Origin: Erythrocercus mccallii
Lineage: Eukaryota > Chordata > Aves > Passeriformes > Dicruridae
Direction: 5' to 3'
DNA: 64,000 nt
Assembly (NCBI GenBank): GCA_013397435.1
Contig: VZRG01000006.1
Span: forward strand, 2,052,430-2,116,429
Numbering within the stretch: the stretch's first letter is position 1; each line of letters starts with the position of its first letter. The notes under the pieces are model-generated. The model made no database searches, had not been told where the DNA came from, and worked only from the letters and a program-made list of their open reading frames with translations. A program made the translations under genes and the position numbers. Positions 1 to 12,700 of the stretch are shown here, piece after piece.

Positions 1-1388
1 ATAAGTGATTTTACTGATTGGATAAATATGTTTTGCTCCATTTACATGGTAGGCTGAGTTCAGGTCAAGAAAGGCTAAAAGTAACTAGTTTCTGAAAGCC
101 GTTTCCTTAGATGATAAAATTTACATCAAAAGACTTGTAGTAAAAATTCAGTCTCACCTATGATGTCTTTCTCGAGTGATCTTCAAGCAGAATCTATTAA
201 TAGTTGTAGCTGTGTGTGACTGGCCTCACTTAACAAATGGAAAACTAAGTCACAGAAGAGAACACTGTTATGAAGAGAATAAGAGATTTTTTTGTCTAAG
301 CATTGCATACTAACCAGTGGATAGACACACTTTTTTTGACAGTGATACACTCAGCGCACAGCTGCACAGCAATGTGGAAATGGCACTTTCAAAGCTTGCT
401 CTTGCCAAGCAAATGAGCAGATTGCTGTTTTGGAAGAACATCACTTGTTTCTGAACAGATTCGAAATTAAATGAAAGCAGAGCTAGAAATACACTTTTGG
501 TCCTAAATAAAACCACTTTTTATTTTCAAGAATTTAAATAATTCAATATATTTTATTTTTTAATCAGTCTTGGAGTGAAAAGAATTACATTTTAAATTCT
601 AGTTATATACAAGCAACAAAAGATTACTGTAGTAGCTTCCCTTGATTTATTTTCATGTTGTCCTGAAGGCAAATTGTTCATAAATGAGACACTATTTCTT
701 TACATAGATCAGAGATATGACTCATGTGTTCTCATGATGAACAATTCTCTACCCGATCACAGAAACTGCTCATATAAGACAGTCCCGCAAAGCACACCTG
801 TGAATCTTATTGTCTTAAATGGAAGTTGAGAATACTAAACATCTTTCAAGATAGAACTTGTAAAAAGAGATGTTTCTAGGACTACATCCAGCAAACTACA
901 CAGACATGGGGTTGCTGTGGGGGTAGAAACAAGAATAGAAGTGAACCCAACATCTGAAAGGGCTGGAAAACAACAGCTGGGATTGGAGAGTGATTTTGTA
1001 CTGAATCATAAATGTAGCAGCATTATGTGGATCCTTTGAAAGGTAGTAGACTTTCCATACATTGTAGGATACATGAGATATTAGGATAGTGCAGGCAAAT
1101 AGCATGCCAGCGCCTCCTGAATGCCTGGGGAATGAGTGGTATATCTGGGAGTCTAAAACAGTATTAGAAGCATGCCATTTCTAGGTGAGTGAATCTCACC
1201 ATGGCATGGTTTGACACAGGTTCTGAAGCAGTAGAACATCGTTTTTGTTGTGCTATGCCTCTTCAGCAAAGCTGGTTGGCTTCGCTGTAGTCCTGCAGGA
1301 ATGCAGCTGTGCTGGTTCTGGACTAGCTGCTGCCTCCACTCATAACACAGCTTTCATTCTCACAGATGTGAGTTGTTAGTTCTTACAG
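1..1388. other. AT-rich non-coding sequence, no gene seen
   Basis: No open frame here has splice sites or a recognisable protein pattern; the open frames on both strands are short and look like chance. The last 250 bases, just before the CR1 copy, are less AT-rich than the rest but match nothing I know. It is probably intergenic or intronic. Confidence 0.6.
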
Positions 1389-1890
1389 TCATGGAACAGT
1401 TTGGGTTGGAAGGGACCTCAAAGATCATCTGGTTCCAACCCCCCCGCTATAGTTTCTCCAAGACCAGGTTTCTTTAAGCCCTGTCCAACCTGGCATTGAA
1501 CATTTCCAGGGATGGGGAACTCACATCTTCTCTGGACAACCTGTGCCAGTGTTTCAACACCTTCACAGTAAAAGATTTATAACATCTAATCTCAACCTAT
1601 GCTCTTACAGTTTAGAGCCATTACCCCTTGTTCTATCACCACATGCCCTTGGGAAAAGTTCTTCTCCAGCTCTCTTGTAGCTCCTTTAAATACTGAAAGC
1701 TGCTATAAGGTCTTCCTAAAGTTTTCTCTTCTCCAGGCTGGACAGTCCCAGCTGTCTCAGCCTGTCTTTATATTAGAGGTGCTCCAGTCTCCTGATCATC
1801 TTTGTGGCCTCCCCTGGACCTGCTCTAAACAGGTCCATGTCCTTGTGGGAGGCCCCAGAGCTGGACACACAGATCACTGCACTTTGTGGT
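1389..1890 (-). mobile_element. CR1 LINE, 5'-truncated 3' end
   Basis: Read on the minus strand, this is the 3' portion of a chicken-repeat-1 non-LTR retrotransposon. The + strand begins with the reverse complement of the CR1 3' end (GGTTGGAAGGGACCTC, then AAGATCAT and GGTTCCAACC). It continues with the usual markers in order: a 'summed Trp-rich' block near 1500-1560, CTCCAGGCTGGACAG near 1732, and the 'GGCCCCAGAGCTGGACAC' block near 1852, where similarity fades. CR1 copies are normally truncated at the 5' end, so a roughly 500-base copy is typical. It contains no functional gene; the 98-codon plus-strand open frame inside it is antisense to the repeat. The family assignment is firm, the subfamily is not resolved, and the far boundary is good to about 15 bases. 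Confidence 0.92.
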
Positions 1891-4800
1891 GCTGAATTGC
1901 ACTCAGTCATTGAAATCACAACACAATGGAGGTGAGGCACTTGGATTCAAAGTTTTAAGCAAATTTCCCCAAAATCTACCTTCAGTTACCTTGAGGAAGC
2001 TTATGCTCAGAAGGGTTACCTTGTAAGTATAGATTCCTTGAGGTGTCAAGAGTTGCACTCCTGGTCATGCTGATACCCTTTAATTAAAAAAATCAATTTC
2101 TAGACAATGTCTAAACTTGAGCATGACTCAAAAAGAGGTTGTTCCTCTGCTTAATACTAGGATGTCCACATTTATGCTGGGCACATCTAGCACACTTACA
2201 AGATCAGGTGCAAGTGCAGTTTCCTTCAATAACCTGGGCAGAGAAAATATAATGCTACCAAACCTTTGTACAATATTCTAATGGCTAAATTGGTCACCTG
2301 AGGAACAGCAGACATAAGATCAATTTCCTTTTCTAAATGGATTGAAACCCAGATTTTTCTTCTTCCATAAAGAAGTCTAATCACAAGTTATTAGCTACTA
2401 GATTGGTAGGGAAGGATGGATGTTTTCTCCATTTCTTGTTGAAGCTGTGCAACAAAATATTTAAATATTTAATATTTATTAAACCATACAAACTGTTCCA
2501 GCACACGGACTAGAAACCCTCGGCTTCTCCCTTATGTGGGAGTGATTAAGGGTTTCAGCTGAGCAGAACCCTTCCTTTTACTGAGTTTCTATAAATTTCT
2601 GTGACAAAAAAAGGAAAAATAAGTACTTTTTCTGTGAAGATCTTGCATAAAGAAGCAAAAAGCCAGAGACAGAGAGGGTGAATAATTCAGGGTGAATATA
2701 TTGCTAGTACTCAGCACACAAAAAAAAAAAAAAGAAGAGAAAAGACCTTTCCCACTCTTATCTTTTGGTAAAAATAAATCTTCTGGGGTACTGATCCATA
2801 AATTTGAGAAAAATGTTATCTTTTGTGCTATAGTGCTTTGCCATTTTAATCTAAAGACTCAAGACCATAACTAACTCCCACCATTGCAGTACAAACAGCA
2901 TTTTATTCAACAAAGGAAAGACTGCTTCAATATTTACCTACTCCTCTATGACACTTCACTTTACCTGTGAAAGCTTTAAAGCAAGTCTGGACTGCTGAGT
3001 TACATTTCATAAGAGAAGAAATCTTATTTCATTCTGCTTTAAAAGCTGAGAACAAACGTGATGGCTTGTTATCTGTCTGAAAGAGCTTGCTGGCAAATAT
3101 TCAGACTGATCTTGCTTAACATATTATCTCTTATAGCAGATCTACTTTGGTGAGAATATTCATACTGTATCCTGTTTTACAAAATGGTTTGTATTGCACC
3201 TTGGTCTAACAATGTTAATTATGTTCCTAATAGGAAATTTCTTGGATATTTTAATGAGCAGTATATAATTCTAACTTTTAAGATTATTTTAGAACAGTAA
3301 TTTCTTCCATTATAAAAAAAATACTGGAACTCTATTTTTATTTTAATAGTTTTTAAATATTAAGGATTGATAACCTAAATAAGCTTAGAATTTAAATGCA
3401 AAAATCTTAGTGCTGCTCCACAGCAACCAAATTATAGTGACATTTAATATATAACACAGTCTCAGAATTTAAGCATGTTTTGAGTAATTTATAACTTTGG
3501 ACCTTGAATATAGACAAGTATCACCGCAAACTTTTAATCTTTTTTATTTTTCTCAGGGAGTTACAAAGCTACTGTTGCTCTGCTCTGTTCTCATAGCATT
3601 ACAGCATCACAACTGCTCAAGTCTATTGCCTTTGCCCTCTTTTGCCCTCATAAAAATCTTTGGCTCCCCTTTTAAATTCTTCAGAAATATAGTCTCACCT
3701 CCCACACTACTTCATGTTGCAGGTCATTCTTATGGCAAAGATGTTTTCCAGATGCAGGGCACTGACAAATGAGTCCACACAAGGTGAATGTTTCGGTGCT
3801 TCTTTACAGGAAGAGTTAATGACTGGGGTTGCCTTCTGCCCCCATCAATAATGTAAAAGGCCACTGATAAAAAGTCTAGGTAACGTGAGCATCTGAATGA
3901 CATCCTATGCTTCAAATTTGGTGTAGTCCTGGAATATAGACACTGCAGTGGAACAAGTTTTACAAGAACTCCATGGACCTTATGTAATTTTAATTAATTT
4001 AGGTTTTTGCTGCATTGCTGACAAGTGATAACAAAATCTGTTTACATGTGACAAGAAAGACACAGAAACAAAAATGAAGAAAAATAAAAAGAGACCTAGA
4101 GGAGAGCCTGAAATATCTGACACAGTTTATGAACTACAAGTCACTTATAAGACCAGGCAATATATGTATCTTCTGTTTTAAAACATTAGTACTTTAAGGC
4201 AAATGTTTATTTGAAAACACTCTAAAGACTCATCCATCACAAGGACAAAAATATAAACTTACAACTGGTTGAATCTTTTTGACAAGGTTAAGACCTCTAA
4301 CTGGCAATGTTCTATATAAAATTAGTAGCAGGATGCAGATTTCTTCCCAGGGGAAAAGAATAAAGAGTAAAATTCATCTAAAGTCCCCAGTTCTGCTGAA
4401 TATTAGATTAACAATTTTTACTTTTCAGTGCTTACAATCCTCAGTCAAATACGACCCTGTAAAAATATAGAGTCATGATAGTGACTGTCAGGTAATGGAA
4501 AATTACATTAACTCAGGTCAAACAGCAAGAAACTGAACTGGTTGGGAGTAGAAAAGGGGACAGTGTTAATTGGCCAGAGGTGGCCAAAGTAAATCCTCTT
4601 GCATGAGATTTGGTAGCAAAATCTGAGCTGAGAACTGCAAATAATAAACTAAGTAAAACATCCAGGGTAGTAGTAATACTGAAAGACACCACTACAATTT
4701 TAAAACAGAGTTCTTAAGATACTTTAGTGTTGTATTGGGAGAAGATGAATCAGTAAGAGATAGATTTAAAAGTCTGTGAGGGACACTGAAGTATGAGCTT

Positions 4801-7800
4801 TCACTGCTTGAGGTTTTATCTATGTGGCTGCCAGGCAGATGCCTCAGAAACTTGGCAGGGTAGGAGACAGAAAGCAAACTCTAGTAACAACAAGCAAAAA
4901 CCCATTAGTCCACAACTACTTTCATATGATTCAACCTCTGTTCTTAACAGCAGGTGAATTTGGCTGATGAGCTTTATTTGGAGAATGTAATTGGCTTCAT
5001 GAAGAGAGCTGGTGCAGCAAAGCCCATGAATAATTTTGCTTCTCTTCGTCTAAGCGTTCTGGATTTAGTGATGAAGTTTAAATTATAGTCAAAACGTCAA
5101 ACAAAACTCTCCCTGTCACTCTCACCAAATTACAGAGGCAAAAGTTTCTGAAATTAAAAGGTACAGTTTGGGGAGACAAGAATATTTTCAATCTGTATGC
5201 AAGACAAAACACTCTTTTGGCTTTTTTCCCTCTAAGAATATTGGAAAAACCTTAAACTGAAACATACAATAAATCTTAAGAAATACTTTTGTTTCCTCTA
5301 CTTCTACTCAGATAATGACAGTAAATAGTCTGTATAGCTTGAATGTCCTTAACACAGCTAATCATGATAGTTCAAGTCCTAATCCTTGACATTTCGATTT
5401 CCAACTATTATATGTCACACATATACTGTGATATACATGTATTCTGTCACATCTAGCAAATACTACTTGTTCTTCCCTGATGGCAAAATAGCATATTCAG
5501 TTGGAAGCACTTTAGCTGGTTTGGTTTAAGTCACTAAACAGAAATATAACCATTACAAAAAGATTAGGGTTTATAGCATTATTATGTTACATAACAGCAA
5601 AAACATGTATGCTTACATAGATTTTTATAATGGTTTTAGTTCCTGCTGGAAATTTCTACAATGTACATAAGTTTAAGGATAATCACACACCATACAAGCT
5701 GAGTTTACAGAAATTTTAAGACATATTTCTAGATTTACATGCTGGTCCAATAAAAAATATCTGATATTCAATTTAATGTTACTAATTATTGAAAAGAAAT
5801 TAAATTCACTGTAATAAAAACTTGATACTTTTGAGTTTTAATCATATCTACCTAGAAATGATGGCTGATTAACAGATTGTTTTAGAAAAAAACCTCTTTT
5901 TAAGTCAAATTAAAGTGGTTACAGAACATGCTAAACAGTTGTGTATTGAAGTGATATTTTTTTTCTGACACTATCACATTTGACCCTACCAATTTCTGAA
6001 TCTTACTGGTTCTTATTGCAGCAGTAAGATAGTATGGCTTCTCATAGAAGGCCTAATCCAGAGCCTATCTGCCATTTTTCTCAATTAAGTTCATTAATTT
6101 TGATCTAGGTAAGCACACCAATATAGATTAAATAGATGTGGAACAGTATAGGGAAAATGGTTTTCCTTCTGTATTTTATTTGAACCTGAGAAACAACCGA
6201 TAATCAACTGAGAATGAGAAGAAATTTTCATCATTTCAATGTTAAACTACTATATAAATTATGTCTACCATTCATTATGCTTTCAATGATTATATTTAGC
6301 TTTCAACAATAATAACAACTTCAAATATTTAAAATTATGCTTATTATATTTTTCCATATCTGTTTCAATTTAGATGGTTATTGGTCACAGAGTCGTGAAG
6401 AAATATTTTTTTTTTAATTAATTTCAGTATTAGATAGCAAATTTTGGCACTCATTCAAACAAATTTGCTATGGTAAATTGACATGCTCATTATGCCATTA
6501 TACTCTATTATCAAAAAATTTGTTTAGCTTACCAGTGGGATTTTTCTTGCAAAAGGTACATGCATCTCCAAAATGCTATCTGACAACACAGTTCAGAAAC
6601 ATGGTTGTGACATAAAATATCAAACAATTTCTTATACAAAATGATATAAAACTGTGGCTGTTATGAACTCCCAGGTCTCCATGACCTGCATAATGTGTCT
6701 GCCTAAAATTTTCTAAACTGCAAATCCTAATGATCCTTTATTTTTAGTAAAGCATCTTAGGAGGTGATAATACATGATAATGTTGTGGATAATAAATGTC
6801 TTCATCAATATTATAAATTTCTTTCCAAATGGTAGACTGTATGATACAAAGCTTCAAAAATGTGTTTTTCTATTAAAATATTCCAGCAGAAATATAAATT
6901 AGATTTTTTTTCTGTACAATTATTCCAGTCTATGGAAGACAGAAGCATCCATGAAATAGTCTTTGTGAACTTTATGCCCTTCATCCAATGTACCTCTAAG
7001 GAAGTAGGCACAGAAAGAAATGGCCTTTTAAAATTATACTCACTGATGATGTTTTACATTATGTTTAATATCTTAATAGTGTTAACAAGTGAAATAATCA
7101 ATTTATAAAACTTGAGGTATAGAAGGTACATATGGTTCAAATAATCACAGACCTCTGCTGATGAAACACAGACAGTTCAGTCTCTTGAGGACCTGATTTA
7201 TTAAGGTGTACCAGTTACTACATGCTTGTTACCACACCAGCATGGGAAAAGGAGAATTCTTCTTAGGGAGAGATCCTGTGTTTTGACAGAAAGAGAATCT
7301 GCTGCTTTCATTTAAAATGAAGATGCCAAGAGTCAGGGGTTTATGCTATTCGAAATGACTGTTAAATTGAATTTCCCCTGTAAAAGATGGATTAAAAGGA
7401 GCTATCTCATGTGATTTTCAGAGCATATGCTCTTGGGCAGGATGGCATGTGATTGACAGTGTGTGTAAGGCTATCTGGAGACATCAACAGGAAAAAAAAC
7501 AGAATCAAGGAGAAAGGAGGCATTGTAAGAAAAGCAAAAGGCAGAGGGAAAATTGAAATGGAAATAACTAAAAAGATGAAAGGAAATTTTCAAGGTATTT
7601 TTTTCCTGTGAAATAAATTACCCACAGCACATGCAGAGTTCGGGACAATATTCCATAGGTGAGTTTAGAAAGATTTGATACACCTCACACACTGAAATAA
7701 AGTCAATTTTCCCTGAGCACAGAAACTCTATAAATGGCACTGAATAGACTTTTCTAGAAATGAACATTTTGTTAGTCCAAAATTTGTTCTTTTAATTGAT

Positions 7801-8767
7801 CAGAATATCTTCTCTGAAAAGATTTAATTCACAGAAAGGAGATGTATTCAGCTGCTACATCAGGGTCTTTGGAAGGCTGACCCCATGTGAGTTAACTGGA
7901 GCTAATACATCCATGATTTGACCCTGCTTTTCCTGATACATCTCAAATACTTTTAAATATTAATGAAAACTGAATACATCAAAGGTCTTTTTGTTGCCTT
8001 TATTTTAATTATGGAGGTTTGTTTTTTTTTGACACAGAGCTTTATGAAAGAATTCAAGCTCTTTTATTACAGGGTAGGATATGTCATCTTCAGCTTTTGT
8101 TTTGTTCTAAGTCAGGTGTCTAGTTAAAGGTATTTATCCAGCTGTCTTTTTTATCAGAACAAAAGAAAGAGGTATTCCCAAGTGGCATTTTAAAATTTCT
8201 TTATAAGAGCATCCAAACAAATATAAGTGGAAAATAATAGTTTATAGTAATAGTCTGTAATCCAAATTTTAAGAATGTAATCTAATACATAATACATACA
8301 TAATGAACTGTAGATGAATTCCACTCCAAAATGCATTCTGTAAATAAACCAAGGTTGTATTTTATCAATGTTTGCAATTTTAATCACTGCAGTGATGGGC
8401 AACACATAGAAATAGCTATCTTTGGTATCTCTTCCTTTTCTCCCCCAGTATGCCTAAGAGTCTGTCAAATGCTGGTTAAGTAAATGTCTTGGAAGAAAGA
8501 GACAGAAAAAAGCTTTATTATAACTTAGGACATATTTGAAACCTTTCAGAATCAGTAATGCTTTGCAATTATTATCAGTCAAAATATTCTTCTGCCATTT
8601 GATTTTGAGCTGGTAGAACTCAACACAGTTGATCCTAAATAATGTAACTGGAGAAAAGAAGTCAACAACAGGCAGCTATTAATGATCGTGTAACTAGAAT
8701 GAATTGTATTATGGACTGTGGCATATTATCCTCAAACCCTCATGGACATGTCCACCCATCCACCCTT
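1891..8767. other. Long AT-rich non-coding stretch
   Basis: About 6.9 kb without a supportable gene. It holds a 14-nt A run at 2720-2733, an AT-only palindromic patch around 2456-2480, and scattered AATAAA hexamers expected by composition. Open frames are all under about 92 codons, with no domain pattern and no matching splice signals. I saw no interspersed repeat that I can name. Confidence 0.6.
2720..2733. repeat. Poly-A run (14 nt)
   Basis: Fourteen consecutive A residues follow ACTCAGCACAC and run into a purine-rich AAGAAGAG stretch. I see no retroposed gene body upstream, so this is best treated as a simple mononucleotide tract. Confidence 0.9.
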
Positions 8768-8787
8768 CCCCCCCCCCCCCCCCCCCC
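8768..8787. repeat. Poly-C tract (20 nt)
   Basis: Twenty consecutive C residues follow CCACCCTT, giving a G20 run on the minus strand. Such a run can fold into a G-quadruplex on one strand and an i-motif on the other, and is prone to length change and sequencing error. The flanks are ordinary AT-rich DNA. Confidence 0.95.
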
Positions 8788-9489
8788 ATTCATTTGTTTC
8801 TGACGGATTTTGCAAGACAGAAAAATGATAGTGCTTGTTTTGAAGTTTATTGTGCTTTGATATAAACATTATCTTTTCTCATGTCACATCTGATTATCCA
8901 ACAGAGTCATACAATAGACTGTGCTGAATTTCAGCTGCAGGTTGTGCTCCTAAGCCTTTCAGAGGCTTTTAGAAAAATAGCCAGTGATAACAAAAGCCCC
9001 TCTTGCACTGAAGAGAATTCTACATTAGAATAGAGAAACAGTCTCCTGAAACTACGAGTAACATCTTTATATCCTCAATTGACCTGATGGTAATCATAAA
9101 AAAAATCTCCCAGAAACCTCTCCCACTTCAAAATGGAACATTGTCTCACTATGACTCTGTTCTGAATCATTTTGCACAGGTTGTAAAAACACCATACACT
9201 TATGGCTCCTCCTTCATTAGTTCTTTCTTCACGCTAAATTGGAAATTCACCTTCATCTTGATGCTTGGTTTAACTGGGGTTTTATTTCTGATGTTTTGAA
9301 GTCAATCTGTCTTTTCTACTTATATCTGGCTTTAGGGAAGGTAGAACATGAGATAATTTCATTAAAGTCCTTTATTTCTCACAAGGGCTACTGATGTTTA
9401 AAATTGTAGACATACTAGGAAAATGAAGGATTGATATATCTGATTCATGTTTGTACACTGAAGAGTTGTGCAGAAGTCCATAGTGTTCT
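8788..9489. other. Non-coding AT-rich sequence
   Basis: I see no repeat or gene. A 70-codon plus-strand open frame ending at 9299 has a hydrophobic tail (LNWKFTFILMLGLTGVLFLMF region) but lacks supporting splice sites and is probably chance. Confidence 0.5.
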
Positions 9490-9715
9490 AGGGATTAAAT
9501 CACAGACACATAGAGAGTTTGGGGTTGGAAAGAACCTTCAAAGCTCATCTACCACAGCATCCTGCAAGAGCCAGGGACTGTCACTGCTTCCATCAGCTTG
9601 GTGACATCCACAAAATTCCTGAGAGTGGTCTCAATCCCACAGTCTATATTGCTGTTAAAGACATTAAATAGTAGCAGTCCCAGTACAGATCCTTAAGGAA
9701 CACCCCTCATAAATA
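9490..9715 (-). mobile_element. CR1 LINE fragment with internal deletion
   Basis: On the minus strand this is a second CR1 copy. The + strand opens with the 3'-end signature (TTTGGGGTTGGAAAGAACCTTC), then about 50 bases later jumps to a block normally several hundred bases further inside the element: 'GTGACATCCACAAAATTCCTGAG', 'CAATCCCACAGTC', 'CATTAAATAGTAGCAGTCCCAGTACAGATCC'. The intervening 3' body is missing, so the copy was either deleted after insertion or rearranged during it. No coding capacity remains. Family confidence is high; ends are approximate. Confidence 0.85.
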
Positions 9716-12700
9716 GATTATGTACTGCTCAGAGCTGAAAAAAATACACAACCCTGGACAACTGTTTTATCCAGGAATTTTCAGTCTAACTGGAAGGCAC
9801 AGCCAAAACAAAATTTAAAAAATGAAACCAAAATTAAAGAATTTCCATAATGAAGAAATGAGAAATAATAATAAATGAGAAAATAATAACTTCAATATTC
9901 ACAAAATTCTCCAGAGTTTGAATTTATCTCTACATGATTTGCACTGATCACTCCAGCAAGTCTGCATAAAGCTGCTGGACAGTTCATATTTTGAATGCAA
10001 ATATAATGGGTGACCCACAAGGTACTGTCCTGAGAATTTGCCCTCAGGAAAAAAAGGGGGCAGAACACACAAAAGATATTGAAACTGGGAGAGAACATTT
10101 TTCAGACTCTGAAAGAATTTGTAAAGATTTTGGAAAATGCTTCCATCCCAAACTCAAATAAATACTTCAAATACAGAGCATTTTCAAACATAAAAATATC
10201 CAGTTATTTTCCCAAGGATGGAACTATTTTGATAATTTTACATATTTTATTTTGATTAATGCAGTCCTCTGTTTTTATAGTAAGTCAGCTAATATTTCAA
10301 ATTATGTGTTCTTAAAACAAGTCTTAATTTAAAACATGTAAATATCCCTCTTTTTTGCCAAAATATTAATCAATGGGAAAAAAATTAAATTTCCATAATC
10401 TCATAATACTTCACAGAGGAAAAAACCCACCAAAATCAAAAACTAGAACTTGAATCTGTACACCTAGCAAAGAACTCCTGCATACCTTTAAAGCACCTAT
10501 TATTATGCCTTCTCTAAAAATAAAATTTAGCTCTCTCCTCAAGCAAGAGAACTTCTGAAAAAACTTCTATAGATTTTTCATAGTAGTGTGCAGACATAGA
10601 AAGATGTTGAGAAAAATTAATATAGAAGACAAATTCAGAATCCTTTTACAAAATTACAAGACAATTTCTAAATACCAACTTTGAGATATGCTGGTTACAT
10701 CCAAAATTATTGTCAATATAAATATGAAAAATGGGCAGATATTCTATTAGAGCTATAGATCCCAAGTACAGCAATGTTTTTTCTTGGAATAGAATAGAAA
10801 CAGAGATTTATATTCTGCACATTATTTACAGACATGGGACTATCTGAGGACAAATTAATTTTGTAATACCTGCTGCATATTGCACTAGTATTTATACACC
10901 AGGATACAATTCTCTATGCGTGACACTAGGAAAATCATGTAAAAAGAACATAATGCACTGAATGAAATAACTTGTCACAGAATAATATATTTATCAAACT
11001 GCCAGAAGTAAGTACACTTAGGAATTAATAGGTCCAAAACATACATTATTTAACTGAGAGCTATCTAACTGTTTATATTATATTTCATAAATACTTTAGA
11101 GGAAAATGTTACACTTAAGTAGTTCTGCCACTTATTATATAAGCTTAACTAAAGTTCAAGGGAATTTTCTCTCTTTAAGAATTAAAGAATTGGGTTCTAT
11201 TCTGATCCTTAGAGGATATTATAAAATAGTGTCTGATCTGAAGGCAGTGGGACACATTTCTTTACAAAGAAAAATAAAAGGAGGCAAAGCATTAGAAAAT
11301 TCTCATATATGTAAATGGAAATGCAATATATCTGGTTCGTTTCTGCCAGCATTATTCACATAAATATCTTTATACACTGTTTCTGATTTCAACAGGCTGT
11401 CTTGCAGAAGGATGTATTTCTCAATATAAACATCTCATCTGGCAGCCACTGAGAGACCATGCAGGCCATGGTGTCTGTTATATGGATATCACAAGATATG
11501 CCCCAAAAAAAAAATGGTTTTCATTGCATCTTTTTCAATCTCATTCACTTATTTGAATTGAGTGTATGATAAGTATCAAACATTCTCTACCCATTTTCCA
11601 CTGTTGGAAGGAATGGAAGATAAAGCTGTTAAACCACAGACCAATAATATATATTTGGTTTTGAAAAAAAAAAAAAAAAAGAAAGGGAAAAGTAAACAGC
11701 AAATACTGCCAGGACAAGACAAGGCATTGTGGCGGGTAATTTAGCAAGGATACAAATAATGTAAAAGCCAGATCTATTAGTTTCAGAATAATCTGCAAAG
11801 GCAAGCAGTGGAACTGCTAATAGATAAGCCAATTAAAAAAAACTAGGAGGAAACATCTGACAATCTGTTCTAGTTAGTAGCCACATACTAGTGGGAAAAG
11901 GATTAGCTGTCCTCCAGGTTGTTTCCCCATCTTCATTTTTCATAATATAATTTACGCTAAAAAACAAAGTTTTCTACAAGCACAGGATGTTGATACCAGA
12001 TCAGTATTTGGATGTGTCACATTTCTATGCAAATATTTCTATGCAACAATAAAATAATAATAAAAATATATATATTTACATCCATCTCCTAGGAAAATAT
12101 TCATCCAAGGAAAGTACTCTGTGACCCACAAAATATGTGTTTTTGTGCATGCATTCAGGTATGTTTATATGCATATACAAAATGTTATTTCACACAAAAG
12201 TCTCATTTTTAAGAAAGGTTGCTCAGCAGCTGAAAGTATTCTAATAATGGTTCCAAAAAATGGTAGCTATAATAAGAATCCATATTTCCAAAAGAAACTT
12301 TGTCTTTTTCTTTTTCCTATTTCAATTTCTTTTTTTTTTTTCTTTTGAAGTTAGTCTCAGTGATACCAGTACAAAAAATGAAGCTTTACTCTAAAATTTG
12401 TTTAGGTGCTTATATATACCCACACATTCCTATACATGTCTAGCCTGGTGCTGATATTAATGTATTTCACAGTACCTATTTTTTTCAGTGGTTTTCAGTT
12501 CTTTGGTCTATGCCCCTCATCATTATCTGAATGGGTTTGAAAGTGCTAAAGAGCTATTGGAAACAATTACTTCTTGCCTGCAGAATTTAGCATTTTGGTG
12601 ATTCATAGGTCAGATAATCAGTGGAATATGCACTGCTTTCTTTGTTGCTCTATTTAGAAGGATTATAAAGATCAGAAGACAGGTCCTTTAGAAGGATTTA

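Noticed and set aside
1599..1895. 98-codon plus-strand open frame
   Set aside because: It lies inside and antisense to a CR1 LINE fragment, so it is repeat sequence and not a gene.
11541..11804. Overlapping frames around an A17 run
   Set aside because: They are held open by the mononucleotide run; no domain, splice or conservation evidence.
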